A DNA stretch of 64,000 bases, from assembly GCA_963402885.1 (NCBI GenBank), contig OY727095.1, positions 26,107,001 to 26,171,000 of the forward strand. Reading direction: 5' to 3'. Positions 12,769 through 24,171 of the stretch are shown piece after piece. The notes below the pieces were generated by a model. The model searched no databases. It was not told the DNA's origin and saw only the letters and a list, made by a program, of their open reading frames with translations. The DNA comes from Antedon bifida. Taxonomy: Eukaryota; Echinodermata; Crinoidea; Comatulida; Antedonidae. A program made the translations under genes and the position numbers. The first letter of the stretch is position 1, and each line of letters opens with the position of its first letter.

Positions 12769-13026
12769 TATACTGTATTATTACATATTTACATAGGCTA
12801 TGTAATATACTGTATTATTACATATTTACATAGGCTATGTAATATACTGTATTATTACATATTTACATAGGCCATGTAATATACTGTATTATTACATATT
12901 TACATAGGCTATGTAATATACTGTATTATTACATATTTACATAGGCTATGTAATATACTGTATTATTACATATTTACATAGGCTATGTAATATACTGTAT
13001 TATTACATATTTACATAGGCTATACA
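12769..13026. repeat. Tandem array of about seven 37-bp units with an internal palindrome
   Basis: The unit begins TACTGTATTATTACATATTT and recurs at exact 37-base steps (12771, 12808, 12845 and on). Nearly all copies are identical; one has GGCCATG instead of GGCTATG. Each unit contains TTACATAG-G-CTATGTAA, a perfect 8-bp inverted repeat around one base, so the array can form a row of short hairpins. The near-identity implies recent expansion or homogenisation. Confidence 0.9.
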
Positions 13027-13804
13027 TTATTATAAAACTAAATTGGTATTAATGTTCTGTTGTTGAATGTGGTTGCAATGCACTTTGTTCAAGGAATCTA
13101 ATTACAGTAACCAACTACATAAATTAAATTTGAATATTATATTGATTGAAAGTTAATGACTACAGTATGGTTGGTTATTCAAATTCAAATACATTTCTAT
13201 TCATGTATTATACTCATTTGTGACTGTCTACCTAGATATATTTTAACACATTATTACTTGGCAAAATAAAATGTTGCTAACTTGTACAGTACTTGTTTTG
13301 TTAGTACAATAGCACGTTTTTTAGATTTAATTTAAGGTTACAACTACATTTAATGTAAAAATATAATAAGTATATAATAATATTATAAGGTCCTGTTGCG
13401 ATAACTTTTTTCGCCTTCATATGGTTAAAAAAGTGAAAAATAAGGTGATTCTAATAAAATTGAAATCCCAACATGCATTTCGCACGGATTGATATTTTTG
13501 TTTTTCTTCTGCAATTCACCCACTTTTCAATCGATCGTGAGGCCAAAACAAATGAAAGACTGAAAATACTGAGTTTCCCACAATTTATATTAATGAATTC
13601 TGGCAAAAACAGAAAGACAATTAATTAATGCAGCAACTAGACGTCAGGCTAGGCTTATAGCTAGGGTACAGTGTTGGTACGTTATTGCTGTTTACAAACT
13701 AGGCCTACAAAACTAAGCCTACCTAGCCTAAAACGGTCCACGCAAGCTACTTATGTAGTGCATTGTTTCTCTCTTTTTATGATAATTTACCATAAAACGT
13801 ACAT
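13027..13804. other. Gene-free stretch
   Basis: AT-rich, with a short CCTAGGCC-type patch near 13640-13735. No gene is seen. Confidence 0.45.
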
Positions 13805-13808
13805 TTAA

Positions 13809-16168
13809 CCCTTTCACTGTGTATACCTGGTACTACCGGGTATAAACAGACGTCATTGAAATACGTATACACGGTAATACCGGGTATGGGCAAAACAATG
13901 ATTTAATTGCATTTGCCTATAATATATAGCACTCTCTGTATTTTTTCGATAAACTTGAATATTTTTGCAAGTCATTAAAAATGTTTTCCAGCAAAAAAAA
14001 CGGCCCTCTATAGTTGTATTATTGTCTTGAAAATAATGCGCCCTCTATAGTTATATTATATATAGTATATACAATTGTATTCCTATCTTGGAAAGTTGTT
14101 TTGAGTAGCGTAATGGCGGCCATTTTGAAAGTAAAAAAAATTTACCAGCCCCAATAGGGCAACACCCAAAAAAAAAAATTCTGAAACAATAGTTAGTTTT
14201 TATGGGTCATTCTTCAGTAAGTGTATAATTTCAGGTTTATAAAAAATCGATTTTAAAATTTGCATTTTTTTAATTTTAAAAGTTTATTCAGATAAATGAA
14301 CATGTATTACATGGCAAGCGTATGTTTGGCGCAATCTTTATTATATATTTTGTATTTTATTCGTATTTATAAATACATGGTTCTATGTTACTGTCATTTC
14401 CGTCACATTTATGGAATATACAAAGATAGAAAAAATAACGGTTTAGGAATTATAAAATTATTTCCATTATTAATTCTTTGATACTATATATTATTTTTGT
14501 CTCTATTAATCAAAAAATGATTGTTTTAACATTTATTAGTATGATGTTATACCTTCAAAACCATTTACTATTCCAAAAAATAATAATTTTCAGAAAATAG
14601 TATGACTGTCACTGATGTTTTACAAAATTCTGTTGAACTAATATTACTATCCATTGACATAGTAGAAGAATATTGTTTATATTTCAATATACCACATAAT
14701 TGCGTTCATTACTTAAATATTTTAGGATTTAAAAGGATAAAATATCCATGTGACGGAGATGAAACCGTGACTGATATGACGAACCTAAAAAATCATGTGA
14801 CGGAGATGACTTTAAGATATGATTTGATTATGTTTATTGACCAGAGTCACATAGATATACAATGTAATAACATAATAAAGATATACAAAACAAAATGTAC
14901 AACAAAAAAAGGCCCTGGCAATAACAAAAAGTCATATCCGTTACGGGCCGTCATCTCGGTCACAACGAAACAATGGGAAATGTGACGGAGCTGACCGTGA
15001 CGGAGATGATGTATTTAGCATAGGACAGCCTAGGATCACATCGTAGGCATGTCTGACAGCGGAGACGGATTGCATACTTCTAGATACCATGAATAACTTG
15101 TACTTCCAGTTGAAAAAAAACAGAAATTATAATTGTTTAATGAGTTCTATACCGTTCGGATATGACATTCAATAAAGGTACGCAACTGTAACTTTTCAAA
15201 AACCTCGTTTTATTAGCTGTTTTCCTCTTTTATTGAAAATGATGTGCGGCTAGTTTTATTTCAATATCTTCGCATGTTTACAACGCACAGTCAATTTTTT
15301 TCCCCGCCGTTCATTAAACTGTAGACGGCACATTTAAATTATGTGACGGAAATGACACAAAACTGCGGGACAAGCTTTTTCCAAACAAAAACTTTAAAGT
15401 TTGAGATTTAATGTATGTAGAGATGTATTTCGAAGAATATAATCGCATGAAATCATGATTAACTAACTTTTTACAATATTTTCAAAAGTCCTGTTATCAA
15501 ATATATACGGCGATCATAAAATTGAAGATGTACGATCGGGACATAGGATTTTAGGGGGTTGCCTAAAACATTTTTATAAAATTAACAATATCAATGTAAT
15601 TATCTTTGTTTTATGTAATTATATTTACAATAGTGTTGATTATGATTCAAGTCAAGAATTTTTATTTTTTAATGATGAATTTTCAGTCTCTATCCCACCA
15701 AAGTATCGGGACACGATTTTAGACACTTACTGAAGAATGACCCTTATACTATATTACATTATTTTCATGATTTTGCCCCAAAACTTTGATTTGTGCATAA
15801 TTTTTATAAAACAATAAAAATAATTCAATTTTTTTAAATATTTTTATTTGTTATACGTATCTTCATCCATATCCAGTTGGAAAAACGTATTCCATAAGAA
15901 TTTCTTATAGAAAATATAGTTTTTATCATTGATTCGATAAAAAACACGAAATCCAAAATACCTGTAATGATGTCACATGACGTCATCAATATGCAAATTA
16001 CATTTTTTTTTATAACTAACTGTAGACTAACCCTTTGCCCATCACACACCACAAAAATAATTACACAATTATCTCAATTAGTATTTTTTTGCAATTAATT
16101 AAAATATCATGTTTTTCTTAAATATATATTACGCGCAGAGGTGGGAATAATGCTCCGCAGTGAAAGGG
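13809..16168. mobile_element. piggyBac-type non-autonomous element flanked by TTAA duplications
   Basis: The ends CCCTTTCACTG (13809-13819) and CAGTGAAAGGG (16158-16168) are perfect inverted repeats, each bordered by TTAA (13805-13808 and 16169-16172). A TTAA target with a CCC start is the hallmark of piggyBac elements. Just inside the left end are two related phrases ending ACCGGGTAT, possible subterminal binding sites. No transposase frame is present. A second TIR element occupies 14204-15743; without it this element would be only about 0.8 kb. Confidence 0.8.
14204..15743. mobile_element. TIR element nested inside the piggyBac-type element
   Basis: GGGTCATTCTTCAGTAAGTG at the left end (21-bp repeat, 14204-14224) is matched exactly by its reverse complement at 15723-15743, and TTAT flanks both sides (14200-14203 and 15744-15747). 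The 1.54-kb interior has seven copies of a GTGACGGAGATGAC-type motif in both orientations but no recognisable transposase. A 127-codon frame (14602-14985) runs through five of these motifs (14750, 14797, 14950, 14982 and, just past it, 14997) and probably reflects them. The superfamily is unknown to me; the 4-bp duplication and end sequence are the best handles. Confidence 0.75.
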
Positions 16169-16172
16169 TTAA

Positions 16173-16668
16173 GACAAGGAATGACCTGGTTTATGTTTTT
16201 TAAAGTAATATATATGCAATATTTTTTACAAAATATAAAAAATTGTAGAGAATGGGTCTTTAAGTCATCGTCCTGAATGTTTGGGTGTTAATAGGTATAT
16301 ACTTACAGAACATGCCTATTGATTTTCAGGAAAATTTATATATTGGTTAAGTCACAAAAGCTTATTATATTAAAATCTGACTTACATGCATCTTCCATAA
16401 TGAGATTAAATAGCACACTCTGTATTCTTTATGAAATATAAAGTAGTGAGCCCTCTCTCTCCAAATATAGTTTTCCCCGATAAATTTTGCCAAGTACTTC
16501 ATTCAGTTTCTGAGTGCTTTCATTTATATTATTTATTATTTTATTATTAAAATGTCATTACACACTTACAATACATTAATTGTAATAGATATTTTACCCC
16601 CTACGCTAAAATGTTTTAACTAATAGCAAAAACAGGCTAAACTAGATACTAGATTTTATTATTATTAT

Positions 16669-16699
<31 letters not shown>

Positions 16700-17230
16700 T
16701 TAGTTATATACAAACAAAATTATTTATTATTATTTATATTATTGATCAATTTGTCAAATTATAAAATCATTACAATTTAACATAATTCTAAAATGTAATT
16801 TACATATTCCAAACCTTTAATACTACTTTCTATATTATTGCTTATTCTATTAATGATTAATTAATGAGCTGCTGTTGATACATTTGGACTTTGTCTTACA
16901 TCATCTATATTAGTTCATTGTTAAATACAGTAGTATTCATTTATCAGAATTTCAATTAGTAATTAAAACCAAAACCTTGATATTTTGCAATTCAAATATC
17001 ACATGATCTCTATTTGATATTGATTAGTAATTAATATTAAGAAATAAACATAGGTGTTGCCTAGTAATTTTAAAGCCTATGTGGGTTGAAAATTCAAACG
17101 GAAGTTATTTACTTCCATGACCATAATACAAGGAAATCATAAGTGTGAATTGAATAACACCTCCACACAAAACTAAAGATGGCAGTATGATTTTGTGATA
17201 TTAAATGGCAAGTAGAGACTGACGAAGTCA
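16173..17230. other. Gene-free stretch upstream of the RGS gene
   Basis: AT-rich, with a self-complementary ATT/AAT/ATT microsatellite at about 16655-16700. No exon is visible, although a distant alternative first exon of the RGS gene could lie here or further upstream. Confidence 0.4.
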
Positions 17231-17278
17231 CCTTTATATATAATCAGCTGTTTGCTGACTACTACTTATTGTCACGTG
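17231..17278 (+). promoter_or_regulatory. Candidate RGS promoter: TATA-like box plus E-boxes
   Basis: TTTATATATAA (about 17233-17243) is followed by two E-boxes, CAGCTG (about 17245-17250) and CACGTG (17273-17278). The ATG at 17431 lies roughly 190 bases downstream of the TATA-like sequence, a reasonable spacing for a short 5' UTR. In such AT-rich DNA a TATA-like string alone is weak evidence, so this is inference. Confidence 0.35.
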
Positions 17279-17430
17279 AGCTTTTCTCTGTTGGTTATAT
17301 ACCTGTGTATCACAGCCTGCTACAATCACATCTGTTGATGAAACCACACTTAGTACATCTTACTATTTTGCAAATGAAAAGTCAATCTCTACTAGGATTT
17401 CTTCTCTGTTCTTAATCACACATTACCGTA

Positions 17431-18613
17431 ATGCTCGATAGACAGGATAATAGTAATTCAATGAAGAGTAAAGTTAGTGACAGAATTTCATTTGTTTTCT
17501 TCAGCGCAAAGGATTTGAAGGATAAAGTGCGATCACTACGACGACGACACACAGATAGTGCTCTGAGAGACACAGAGAAGTTGAAGCCACCACTGCCACC
17601 ACGCACTCTTCAAGAGGTCAAACAATGGAGTGATTCATTTGATAGATTATTAAGAGATAAATGTAAGTTATTTTACATAATATCTCATCATCTTGTCAGA
17701 AATTAAAAAAAAATATTCATTTTTTATTCAAAATTTAATTTATATTTTTTTAAAGAACTATTTTTACATGATATATATTATTAATACTTGTATACACTAC
17801 TGTATACAATTAATTGGTACATTGGTAATTACTAAATTGTCTTGATTGAAAAGTTTACAGGTATAGAAAAATCTTCCTTCTTTATAAATACAAATAATTG
17901 ACTATAATAATTGATATTTTAATCTCTTAGGTGGTCTGGAGGCTTTCAGACGATTTTTACAGACAGAATTTAGTGATGAAAATATAGAATTTTGGTTAGC
18001 TTGTGAAGATTACAGAATGCTATCACCATCGAAACATACAAATCGTGCACGGAAAATACATGAAGACTACGTAGCAACTCAAGCTCCAAGAGAGGTAATT
18101 ATAAAATTATTTGATACCAATTAAAAAACTTTGGTTTAAAATAGTAAAGGTTAAAGTAACATTTTTTATTGCCAGTTGGCTAGATTTTAGAATTTATGAG
18201 ATTACCTGCAACTAAATGAAGAATTTCTTCGTCTCACATCATCAAATTATCAACGTAGCAATTACTTAGTTTGTAGCAGCATTTCAAATAAAAAGTATTG
18301 CCTAATGTTCAATGACGTCTGTTGCATTATAAACTACTCACTATTGCATTTCTCATCAGTATTCATACAAAGTTGTTTTTATATTTGTTTTGTAAATTTA
18401 GTACTTTAATAGCTATTAATTTTCTTTCAGGTAAATCTGGATTCTGCTACAAGGATAGAGACGACATCAAATGTACGCAAAGCAGACGAACACACATTTG
18501 ATAATGCACAAAAACGCATTGAAGCATTGATGGAAAAAGACTCATATCCTAGATTTCTTAAATCTGACATTTACCAACAATTGTTAAGGACAAGTAAGAA
18601 GGCTGAATGTTAA
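17431..18613 (+). CDS. Regulator of G-protein signalling (R4-type RGS protein), three exons
   Basis: The coding exons are 17431-17662, 17931-18094 and 18431-18613, each intron having GT-AG borders. They give 192 codons and a TAA stop. RGS proteins speed GTP hydrolysis by G-alpha subunits at the plasma membrane. The RGS box spans about residues 78-183. Residues that contact G-alpha in RGS4 are present: E94, N95, N134, L165, D169, S170 and R173. The segment SAKDLKDKVRSL (25-36) resembles the SAKDMKHR region near the N-terminus of RGS4, which forms part of an amphipathic membrane-targeting helix. Length and single-domain layout fit the R4 subfamily (RGS4/5/8/16-like); I cannot assign one vertebrate orthologue. 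The start is uncertain: TTGTTTTCTTCAG ending at 17504 is a good splice acceptor, so residues 1-25 may be intronic in an alternative transcript. The introns (268 and 336 bases) hold no other feature. Confidence 0.92.
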
Positions 18614-19280
18614 AATATCATACACAAAACAGTAAATAATGAACCCTACTAAACTAGGTAAATGTAATAACGTTGCAGTATACCACAGTTAGTGGTGAGC
18701 AAAATAGTTAGCTGAAAATCGACACCTTCCAAGGACTAAATGACGATGTTAGGTATCCACATTGTTGACCGACTCCATGGAAACCAAGGATGATTGGACA
18801 TCACTGGATTACAAAAAAACAATATGTTTTGCGATACGAAAGACATGCACATATGTGTAAATAATAATGCGTATTACCTTATTGTATCATTTTTCTAGTT
18901 GTTGCTGCAATTTAATTGAAATCATTTTTATTATTTATAAGAATGTGATGTATTATTAGTACAACCTATTTTGTGATGTGTTCAAACACATGTATATGTC
19001 TACTTTACTTGGTACACACTATTTGGTGTCTCTCCATCTGGACAACAGCATTTTATGCTTGAAGTGAAGTATTTAAAACCCTATTTTAAAAAAATGCATT
19101 CTGAAAATTGGACATTGTAATTTGTGAAGATCCTGTAATTTGTATGTACTAATTTTGATATGAATTTACATGAGGTACATATAGTGACCTAACAATTTTC
19201 AGTGGTATTAAATATGAATTGAACCATCAAAGCAATACTTATTAGAAAGTAGTGTCGTCACAATTCACAACTGAAATAAA
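18614..19280 (+). other. RGS 3' UTR with candidate poly(A) signal
   Basis: AATAAA at 19275-19280 is followed by the GT-rich GTGTGTTAAAATCTG, which fits a cleavage and polyadenylation site about 660 bases after the stop codon. No other gene intervenes. The UTR end is an inference from this signal alone. Confidence 0.45.
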
Positions 19281-20990
19281 GTGTGTTAAAATCTGGCTGA
19301 ACAATTCTATGTAATTAGTATGTGTTACTTACTTAGTTATTTTATTCATTACACTATACATACTGTTTTGCATAGTGTTTCTGTGGTGGATTACTGACAC
19401 TTACGCAACCATGACATGAGAACATGTATTATTTTTTAGTGTTTAATTATTATTGTATTTTTGACAGCTTAAATTTATTGGTGCATTATCCTTTTTTTCC
19501 AAAGCAACAAAAAAATGATCAGTCATTATTACAATGGTGTGAACAGTGACATACCATTACTTGTCATTATATATGTATGTGCACACCGGGAGTTATGTAA
19601 TATGAATTTAGTTACCGATTGGATAGAATATGCAATGTAAAGCGGTATTTACACAAGATTTATTCAGTTTACAGTATTTTGTATCAGATATATTGTGTAT
19701 ATATATAAATATATAAACATTATGATGTGTGTGCTAGATCTTTTGGGATAAAAGTGATTTAGTTTTTTTCATAAGAATGACGCAAGACATTTTTTTCAGA
19801 TTGTTAGTTGTTATATAAACATATCCTATCTAATAAATTCTGTAGATCATTTGAATTGACTGTATAGAATGTGTTAGGTGCTGGCACCAGTCTAACATAA
19901 AGGTGTTTATACATCATTTAATTTATTACAAATTTTAATAGCAATTTCCTATAATTAGACATGAATACATTAGACTTCCCTTCAAAATTATCTTAAATGT
20001 TGTATGTCTTTCTTGTGGTATATATTTATGGAACATGAATTAAGATTACATTAAATGCAATACGATTTTTAATTAATTGATCATGTCTTTATCTATTTCT
20101 TTTTGTTTGCTTAATTGTTGTTTAGTTTAGTAATAGTGACTGGAAAGCAAGAAATTGACGACATAAATAATCTTGGATTTTAAATGCTATAATTATTGTA
20201 AAGAATGAAATTAACTATTAAACAGTATTATGATGTTTTAGACGGTCTTATTAGGTTTATTATGTTTACTTATTCAAGTTAAATTATTTAACCAAAGAAA
20301 CCAACAGAGTTAATAGGTTTAATGTGTACAGTTTAAGTTGTTTAAGAGGAAGTTGGCTTAATTGTTGTTTAGTGATAATAGTACAGAAATTATTTTTGAA
20401 CAAAATATTGATTTCTGGAAAGAGCACTGCAATAGGGAGATATGTGAAGTCTCTCATTTTTGGTAGTGTGTGAAGAATATGAAAGTTGTACAATTTTTTA
20501 GTGTAACCCAACTACTAGGGTTTTGATTTTCGTATAAATGAGTCTTAATTTATTGATCAAAGTGATGTCAGGGGAACCTGACTGATGCAATTAAAATTTA
20601 ACAAAACAAATTAATATTCTTTTTCTTTATGTATCTGTTAAAATAACAAATAAACATGAAGAGGATCAATCAATCATGTTGGATGCTTGGTAAGACCAAT
20701 TTTGCATTACAACATGTGCATGATATGCAACTACCGTATTTAAAATACAACTTCTGAGATGTTATTGTTTGTTTTATGTTTTTTCGTGTGAAAAATGAAA
20801 ATGATAAATCTTTAAATAATAGACCTCTCAATTGTTGGTTATCGCTTAACCATGACTACATATATATATAAAGAGCAAATATGCTCTACAAATGGTTATT
20901 CAGCAGACATCATGGAAGTGTCCTGTACCTGTGAATTCTTCATGATATAAGATGATATTAAGAACATTTTTTGTACCATAACATCATTTT
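19281..20990. other. Gene-free stretch downstream of the RGS gene
   Basis: No gene or bounded repeat is seen. It could include a longer 3' UTR of the RGS gene. Confidence 0.4.
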
Positions 20991-21045
20991 TAGGTGATCA
21001 TTTAGAATAAAATGATCACCTATTGTTATTGTATAAAATCTTTAT

Positions 21046-22640
21046 TAGGTGATCATTTAGAATAAAATGATCACCTATTGTTATTGTACAAAATCTTTAT
21101 TATTGTTTTCCTTGTTATTATTCTTTCTGTACACTTTTTGTGTAACAATTATCTCAAAAAGTTGAATTGCAATGATCACAAAAATTACACAATGTCTTTC
21201 AAATACTTTAACTTAGACATAATAAGCTTTTCAGCGTGATCACTCATCCGTGACGTCATTTATACGCCATTTTGTGAAATCACATTATCAATCATATCTC
21301 CATAATTCATTATCACATATTAATGAAATTCACTACACTTAAATTTCAGGTAAAGGTAAAAATATTAGCAAATAAAAACTCATGCATTTCAAGGTCATGC
21401 GCGTGAAATCGCGCGTTAAAATTTTAAAAAGCTCGAAATTAAGTTTTGATCAATTTAGAGCATGAATTAGGCCATTTGCGTGTTTCAAAAAATTACTGCG
21501 CAAAAATGCGATTTTGCGCACGCGATTCTTAGAAAGCGTAAAAAATAAAATTTGATGAATAAATCATATTCTACTCACAATCCTTAGTACATTTACCCAT
21601 TTTGAGTCCATTCAGACTTAAAATGACGCTATACGAGCATGTTAAAAATGACAAAATGCGCACATTAATTTCACAAAAGTTCTGAAAATGGTGAAAAATA
21701 AGGCCTTTTTAAAATGAAAATAACTCTTCAGAATGCAAGATGACCCCCAATTTTTTTAACTTATTCAGGAAGCTATTGAGTTGTAGATATGAACTCATGT
21801 ACACATTTGATGTACAAAATGTTGTGACGTCATCAAATGGCCACTTGAATTTAAAAATTAGGATTTTTATCTTTTTGTGTAGATTATCACATTCAACAGA
21901 GCGTATCTCGGTTATTTGTGCGCGAATTTTGCACAAATTTCAGTATGTGCTTGCTTAATTATTTATCTTTCCATGAGTGGTCAGCGTTTTCATTTTAATG
22001 ACGTCATCACGCGTAAAACCTTGAATAACCTAGGTCGTGTAATTTCACCTACACCATACATTTGAATATCTTACAGCTCTTCAGAATTAAATGTGACCTT
22101 GAAAATTATAAATTATTATGAAAGCTGATGAAATGTAGATATGAATTAATATAAAAAATAAGCCTATCGGATGTTGCGAAGTTATCATATGGCCAGTTGA
22201 AGTTAAAAAGTAGTTTTTAAATTTCTTTAGTCAAAGTTATACAAATTTCAAAGAGCGCGCATTGCGCTTATACGTGCCAAATTCTCTTCCAATTCTTATA
22301 TTTATTTGCTCAATTCATTATCTTTCGAAATTGTCAACTTCAAGTTTATTTTGATAATTCCATCATATCAAAAAATTTGAACATTGTGTGGTTCCCGTAA
22401 TTTCACCTATGTTACACTGTATATAGATATACTGTACACTGTACTGTATAGAGTATATATTCTATGACACATAATAGGTACAACTCAGCACTATAAGCAT
22501 ATGCATCATGTCGTAGGATGGCGTACATCAACTTTTTACGATCGTATGTTAACGTACATGCATGTTTAAAAAATGTTAATTTCATTAAAATGATAAAAAT
22601 GATCACCTATAATTCGTCAAAGTGACGAATTAAATTCTAG
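21046..22640 (+). mobile_element. Helentron-like element, family 1, inner copy
   Basis: This 1595-bp copy starts with the hairpin TAGGTGATCATTT (21046-21058) pairing with 21065-21077 and ends with TGATCACCTA (22600-22609), the AATTCGTCA/TGACGAATT stem-loop (22611-22631) and CTAG (22637-22640). It lies in the T-rich tract just after the head of the outer copy, and the outer body continues directly after its CTAG. Within the body the phrase CTCTTCAGAAT recurs at 21724 and 22077, giving a 353-base internal period. No protein is encoded; the 70-odd-codon frames are chance. Confidence 0.65.
22611..22640 (+). repeat. Helentron 3' terminus (stem-loop plus CTAG), inner family 1
   Basis: A perfect 9-bp stem with a 3-nt loop is followed five bases later by CTAG, and the next bases are host TT. 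In rolling-circle elements this structure marks the end of the transferred strand. Confidence 0.7.
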
Positions 22641-24141
22641 TTATTATTTTTTTTTTTTTTCTTTTTATTGTTTCTGTACACTATTTTGTGTAACAATTAT
22701 CTCAAAAAGTTTAATATCAATGATTACAACAATTTCAGAATATCTTTCAAATAATATAACTTAATCCTAATAAGCTTTCCAGCGTGATCACTCATCCGTG
22801 ACGACATTTATACGCCATTTTGCGAAATCACATTATCAATCATATCTCCATAATTCATTATCACATATTAATGAAATTCACTACACGTAAACTTCAGATC
22901 AAGGGTAAAAATATTAGCAAATAAAAACGCACGCGCACGTAGGTTCATGCGCGTGATATCGCGCGTTAAAAATTTAAAACGCTCAAAACTAAGTTTTGAT
23001 CAATTTAGAGCATGAATTAGGCCATTTGCGTGTTTCAAAAAATTACTGCGCAAAAATGCGTTTTTGCGCGCGCGATACTTAAAAAGCGTAAAAAACATGA
23101 ATTGTTTTTACAAATCTCATTCTACTCACCATCCTTAGTACATTCACCAAATTTGAGTCAGTTCCGACTTAAAATAACGCTATACGAGCACGTTAAAAAT
23201 GACAAAATGCGCACATTAATTTTACAAAAGTTCTGAAAATGGTGAAAAATAGGTCTTTTTTAAAATGAAAATAATTCTTCAGAATGCAAGATGACCCCCC
23301 GATTTTTTTAACTTATTCTGGAAGCCATTGAGTTGTAGATATGAATTCATGTACACATTTTACGTACAAAATGTTTTGACGTCATCAAATGGCCACTTGA
23401 ATTTAAAAATTAGGATTTGTTATCTTTTTGTGTAGATTATCACATTCAACAGAGCGCATCTTGGTTATGTGTGCTCGAATTTCGCACAACTTTCAGTATG
23501 TGCTTGCTTAATTAATTATCTTTATCATGAGTTGACACTATCTTCATTTTAATGACGTCATCACGCGTAAAAACTTGAATAACGTAGGCCGTGTAATTTC
23601 ACCTTCGCAGTAAATTTGAATATCTTACAGCTCTTCAGAATTGAAGGTTACCTTGATGATTATAATTTATTATGAAAGCTGATGAAATGTAGATATTAAT
23701 TCATATAAAAATTAAGCCTATCGGATGTTGTGACGTTAACATATGGCCAGTTGAAGTGAAAAAGTAGTTTTTTCATATTTTTCGTCAAAGTTATACACAA
23801 TTCAAAGAGCGCGCACAGCGCTTCTACGCGCCAAATTTTTTTCCAAATCTTATATTTTTTTGCTCAATTAATTATCTTTCGAAATTGTCATCTTAAAGTT
23901 TAGTTTGATAACGTCATCATGCCAAAAAATTAGAACATGTGTGTCCCGTAATTTCACCTATGCTACACTGTATATAGATATACAGTATATACTGTACATA
24001 TTGTATATGGCATATAGGCACAACTCAGCACTATAAGCATATAATAGGATGGCATACATCAACATTTTCCGATCGTATGTTAACGTACGTGCATGTTTAA
24101 AAAAAATTAATTTCAGTAAAATGATAAAAATGATCACCTAT

Positions 24142-24171
24142 AATTCGTCAAAGTGACGAATTAAATTCTAG
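24142..24171 (+). repeat. Helentron 3' terminus (stem-loop plus CTAG), outer family 1
   Basis: Identical to the inner-copy terminus over the stem, loop and CTAG, again followed by TT. Confidence 0.7.

Larger units (their letters stand above)
20991..24171 (+). mobile_element. Helentron-like element, family 1, outer copy (interrupted)
   Basis: The outer copy consists of a 5' hairpin head (stem TAGGTGATCATTT, 20991-21003, pairing with 21010-21022) and a body resuming at 22641 and ending CTAG at 24168-24171. Its 3' end has TGATCACCTA, then a stem-loop (stem AATTCGTCA/TGACGAATT, loop AAG, 24142-24162), then CTAG. A 3' hairpin followed by CTRR, with a subterminal sequence inverted relative to the 5' end, is the layout of Helitron2/Helentron elements. 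No Rep/helicase is encoded, so it is non-autonomous. Without the inner copy it is about 1.59 kb. The body contains two related units of about 353 bases and several TGACGTCA palindromes. Confidence 0.65.

Noticed and set aside
12769-13026. Possible CRISPR-like array
   Set aside because: Units abut directly with no unique spacers and the genome is eukaryotic; it is a tandem repeat.
14602-14985. 127-codon frame inside the nested TIR element, as a possible transposase
   Set aside because: It shows no DDE or zinc motif, runs through the GTGACGGAGATGAC repeats, and is AT-rich and hydrophobic in a way that chance frames in this region also are.
17412-17606. Minus-strand frame over RGS exon 1
   Set aside because: It is the complement of a clearly coding exon and lacks any similarity of its own.
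21709-21958. 70-odd-codon frames in the Helentron bodies (also at 31303-31515 and 51206-51430) with similar peptides
   Set aside because: The peptides are alike only because the DNA copies are alike; frames shift between copies, start at different places and match no known protein.
20991-24171. Simple tandem duplication of one element instead of nesting
   Set aside because: Two hairpin heads precede the first body and none precedes the second, which nesting explains directly; the matching end variants in family 2 point the same way.
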